Assembly (NCBI GenBank): GCA_030154385.1
Contig: JASKJZ010000014.1
Coordinates: 1-16,987 of the forward strand
Reading direction: 5' to 3'
Length of the DNA: 16,987 nucleotides
Origin: Clostridiales bacterium
Lineage (GTDB): Bacteria > Bacillota_A > Clostridia > Lachnospirales > Lachnospiraceae
In this document: positions 14,815 through 16,987 of the stretch, piece after piece
Layout of the letters: the number at the start of each line of letters is the position of its first letter
Position numbering within the stretch: position 1 is the first letter of the stretch
Position numbers and translations under genes: made by a program
Notes under the pieces: model-generated
Told to the model about the DNA's origin: nothing
The model's input: only the letters and a program-made list of their open reading frames with translations
Database searches by the model: none

Positions 14815-15327
14815 CTACTGTTTTGCATCAAACATATTTGCCTGTCCTGTTGGCAAATCCACACCTGACGCATTTTTGTTGTAATAATTCCCTGGTGACA
14901 TCCGTGTACTCTGAATAAAATTCATATTGAATTCTATTAGTTCTAGGGATTGTTCGATTAATGATTGATTTTGACGATTGAGCTCCATTAAACGCTTAAT
15001 GGTCTTCAAAAGATTATCATGAAGCTGACTTAACTGTCTTTGTTCCTCTGGCTGCTTATCCAAAAGCTTGACCAAAGTTTTGATATCAAGTGATCCCGGA
15101 TTTCGGTTAATTACACATCCGATATTAACAAGGACCTCCTGCCTTTTATGCTCAAGTGCATGAATACGTGTAATCATAGACTGTTCATAGTCGGTGATTT
15201 TTTGAAGGGCAGTAAGGTCATTGTTAATAATAATTTTTGTCTTTTCTTCATTTACGGGAATCAACTGCTCGTAAATTTGATGTTCTTCGGATAGGGTGTT
15301 AATTAACTCTTCGATTAAGCTTGCCAA
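14815..15327 (-). CDS. flgN: Flagellar export chaperone FlgN (TTG start)
   Basis: FlgN escorts FlgK and FlgL to the export gate. The 170-residue product is helical with the family layout: MASLIEELINTLSEEHQIYE, then a helix with LIPVNEEKTKIIINNDL and LQKITDYEQSMI, and a later coil LLKTIKRLMELNRQNQSLIE. It ends in a loose polar tail. The start codon is TTG (15325-15327): an in-frame TAA stands immediately upstream, GGGGGA lies 7 bases before it, and the next in-frame ATG is near residue 51, inside the first helical region. The weak start may keep chaperone levels low. It lies 14 bases after flgM and 32 before the first flgK, its likely client. Confidence 0.9.
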   Translation of the reverse strand: MASLIEELINTLSEEHQIYEQLIPVNEEKTKIIINNDLTALQKITDYEQSMITRIHALEHKRQEVLVNIGCVINRNPGSLDIKTLVKLLDKQPEEQRQLSQLHDNLLKTIKRLMELNRQNQSLIEQSLELIEFNMNFIQSTRMSPGNYYNKNASGVDLPTGQANMFDAKQ

Positions 15328-15341
15328 TTATTTTCCCCCAT

Positions 15342-15626
15342 TTAGATGACTTCATCAAAGTATTGATTTACTAGTTTATCGGCCAAATCCTCTGCACTCA
15401 CGTTATAGGTTCCGGATGCCAGTCTTGCCTTTAAGTCATTTACCTTGTCTTCTCTGACGTCATCTGCATCCTTCACTGCCTGCTTTGCAACCTGCATATC
15501 CTTCCCGGTCTGTGACAACTGTAAGGAATCCGAAAAACTACCCGCCGAATCCGTCTTTGCTTTTGTCGCCTTTGCCTGGTTTGCCTGATATAACTGTGCG
15601 ATTTGGTTATACGCATCAATTCTCAT
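15342..15626 (-). CDS. flgM: Anti-sigma-28 factor FlgM
   Basis: FlgM holds sigma-28 inactive until the hook is complete and is then removed, classically by export. The 94-residue product has the usual size and form: a disordered N-terminus (MRIDAYNQIAQLYQ start, Lys/Ala/Ser-rich stretch), then the sigma-binding C-terminal helices with DLKARLASGTYNVSAEDLAD followed by KLVNQYFDEVI. The short GGTGGA ribosome binding site is weak. A sigma-28 promoter just upstream makes this an autoregulatory loop. The preceding topoisomerase gene shows no terminator, so read-through may give a basal supply. Confidence 0.95.
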   Translation of the reverse strand: MRIDAYNQIAQLYQANQAKATKAKTDSAGSFSDSLQLSQTGKDMQVAKQAVKDADDVREDKVNDLKARLASGTYNVSAEDLADKLVNQYFDEVI

Positions 15627-15669
15627 AATTCCACCAACTTTCTACTTGTTGTTTCCTGCTATATCATAT

Positions 15670-15696
15670 GTATCGGATTTCTTTCCAAATACTTTA
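15670..15696 (-). promoter_or_regulatory. Sigma-28 promoter of the flgM-csrA operon
   Basis: Minus-strand TAAA (15693-15696) within GCTATAAAGTAT, a 15-base spacer, then TCCGATAC (15670-15677). Box context and spacing match the flagellin 1 promoter. It begins 20 bases beyond the topoisomerase stop. The predicted leader of about 38 nt carries an AGGAAA motif but no clear GGA-loop hairpin. Confidence 0.85.
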
Positions 15697-15715
15697 TAGC
15701 ATTTTGCAACTTTTC

Positions 15716-16987
15716 TTAAAACTGTGCCTTCTGTCCCTTGGCACCACGTTTTCGATTTTTAATTTTCTTGGCACTTCGCAGGGCACCCTGATATTCAAAG
15801 ACTTCAGTATCACCAGGAAGGCAGGTGGCAAATATGATTTTATCGTTTGCATCCAATAGGATTGCTTTTACGCCCCGGCTGGTCTTTTTTAGCTCACTGA
15901 CCTCTTCGAGGGAAAATCCAAGGGAGAGCTGCCGCTCCGTAATCAAAATAACCTTCATTGCCCCGGATAAGCGCTCCGTTGCACTGAGTGCCTGGATGCC
16001 TGCCACCAGATCACCATCCTCAAGCTTGGTTGCCGCAATTAAGGAGCGGTTCGTCTCAAATTCTGCACCCGACACCAGCTTGATATAACCATGAGCCGTT
16101 GTAAATAAAAGCTGGGATTCAAATAATGCCTCAAACGAGGTATAAAAGATAATATCCTCCTTATCCAGCTTACACAGGGTATGAATCAAGGTACCCTTAT
16201 CCTTTATTTTACATTTCGGTATTTTCTCTGCCTTTACCTGATGCATATTGCCCTGTGCCGTGAACACACAAAGGCGATCAATGTTTTGCATATAAAGAAT
16301 GTGCGGATATTCTCGTTTGGAATCCTCCGAGACTCGAAGAAAGCTTGCCTGATCCATCGTTTTGGTATATCCAAAGCGATCAATTAAGACCACAATATCC
16401 TCGACCTTAAATTCCTCCACATATTCTGCATTTTGCAGGTTATCAATCGTAGTCTTTCTTTTGTAGTCAAATATTTTTTTATACTCCAACAGACGCTTCT
16501 TTATGACCTTATGAAGCTTTTTCTTATCGCCTAGCACCGCTTCGTATTCGTCTATTTTCCCACTTAGCGTGGACTCCTCCTCTTTAAGTTTAAGGATTTC
16601 AAGACCAATGAGGCGGCTTAGCGGCATCGAAAGAATCGCCTCTGCCTGACGCTCGGTAAAGTCAAACCGTGTCGCCTGTATTTTCGAATTTACCGATTTA
16701 AAGTTTATTTCAGCAACCTCTCCTTGAATCAGACATTTTTTTGCCTGCTGAATTGAATTACTCCCGCGCAATACTTCAATGATTAAGTCAATCACATCCG
16801 TGGCACGCAGTAGTCCTGCCACAATCTCTTGCCGATCCCTCGCCTTTGCTAACAGATGCGCATATTCTTTGGTGTAAAGCTCCTCCTGAAATGAAATAAA
16901 TTCGCCAATCATCGCCCGAAGGCTAAAGGTATGCGGCTGCTGGTCTTTTACCGCCAGCATATTGACGCCGTAGGTATCCTCCATTGC
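15716..16987 (-). CDS. parC: DNA topoisomerase IV/gyrase subunit A, C-terminal part (partial, cut by window edge)
   Basis: The visible ~423 residues are the C-terminal part of a type IIA topoisomerase A subunit. The 5' end and the catalytic Tyr lie outside the window, and the frame stays open to the last base. Visible parts: the coiled-coil gate region with RFDFTERQAEAILSMPLSRL (about 105-125) and LKEEESTLSGKIDEYEAVL, then beta-pinwheel blades (DIVVLIDRFGYTKT, LLFTTAHGYIKLVSG, KVILITERQLSLGF). The canonical GyrA box (Q-R/K-R-G-G-K/R-G) is absent where it normally follows the first blade. This favours ParC or a divergent GyrA-like decatenase over true gyrase A. A degenerate RKRGAKG lies at the extreme C-terminus. 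It is a housekeeping gene next to the flagellar operon, with no terminator seen between them. Confidence 0.85.
   Translation of the reverse strand, partial: AMEDTYGVNMLAVKDQQPHTFSLRAMIGEFISFQEELYTKEYAHLLAKARDRQEIVAGLLRATDVIDLIIEVLRGSNSIQQAKKCLIQGEVAEINFKSVNSKIQATRFDFTERQAEAILSMPLSRLIGLEILKLKEEESTLSGKIDEYEAVLGDKKKLHKVIKKRLLEYKKIFDYKRKTTIDNLQNAEYVEEFKVEDIVVLIDRFGYTKTMDQASFLRVSEDSKREYPHILYMQNIDRLCVFTAQGNMHQVKAEKIPKCKIKDKGTLIHTLCKLDKEDIIFYTSFEALFESQLLFTTAHGYIKLVSGAEFETNRSLIAATKLEDGDLVAGIQALSATERLSGAMKVILITERQLSLGFSLEEVSELKKTSRGVKAILLDANDKIIFATCLPGDTEVFEYQGALRSAKKIKNRKRGAKGQKAQF

Noticed and set aside
1..16987. CRISPR arrays, insertion sequences, attachment sites, tRNA genes
   Set aside because: No regularly spaced repeats, transposase-like proteins, terminal repeats or tRNA-like segments were seen. 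The window is a compact flagellar cluster.

Overview
The window is a late (class III) flagellar gene cluster from a Gram-positive, low-to-moderate GC Firmicute. The proteins most resemble those of motile Lachnospiraceae (Clostridia, Roseburia/Eubacterium/Butyrivibrio type). This rests on the gene order, on strong AAGGAGG-type ribosome binding sites, on sigma-28 promoters of the TAAA-N15-NCCGATAT kind, and on the FliW/CsrA pair with a C-terminally extended CsrA. Every confident gene lies on the minus strand, so transcription runs from high to low coordinates. I saw no mobile element, tRNA, rRNA or CRISPR array.

In transcription order: the 3' end of a topoisomerase IV/gyrase A-type gene (15716-16987, cut by the window edge). 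A sigma-28 promoter (15670-15696) then opens an operon of flgM, flgN, two tandem flgK paralogues, an enlarged flgL, fliW and csrA. After 148 bp containing a second probable sigma-28 promoter come flaG, fliD, fliS and a small helical, FliT/FlgN-like gene. Next is a flagellin gene with its own sigma-28 promoter (5355-5381) and terminator (3861-3895). Then come a Maf/DUF115 flagellin glycosyltransferase translationally coupled to an 87-residue protein of unknown function. Last is a second flagellin gene with its own sigma-28 promoter (1614-1640) and terminator (41-68).

Together the genes encode what is exported and assembled after the hook: the junction proteins FlgK and FlgL, the cap FliD, the filament flagellins, their chaperones (FlgN, FliS, FliT-like) and a glycosyltransferase. 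They also encode the control circuit. FlgM restrains sigma-28, and CsrA represses flagellin translation until FliW, released from flagellin, titrates it. The sequence shows likely CsrA targets. The upstream flagellin gene (fliC2) has two consecutive hairpins that each present GGA in a six-base loop, and one of those loops is the Shine-Dalgarno sequence. The downstream flagellin gene (fliC1) has a longer leader of different architecture, so the two flagellins may be controlled unequally.

The system is largely recognisable rather than new. The parts most worth a second look are the contrasting flagellin leaders, the paired TTTTCGAAAA palindromes upstream of the fliC1 promoter, the tandem FlgKs, and the 87-residue gene coupled to the glycosyltransferase.
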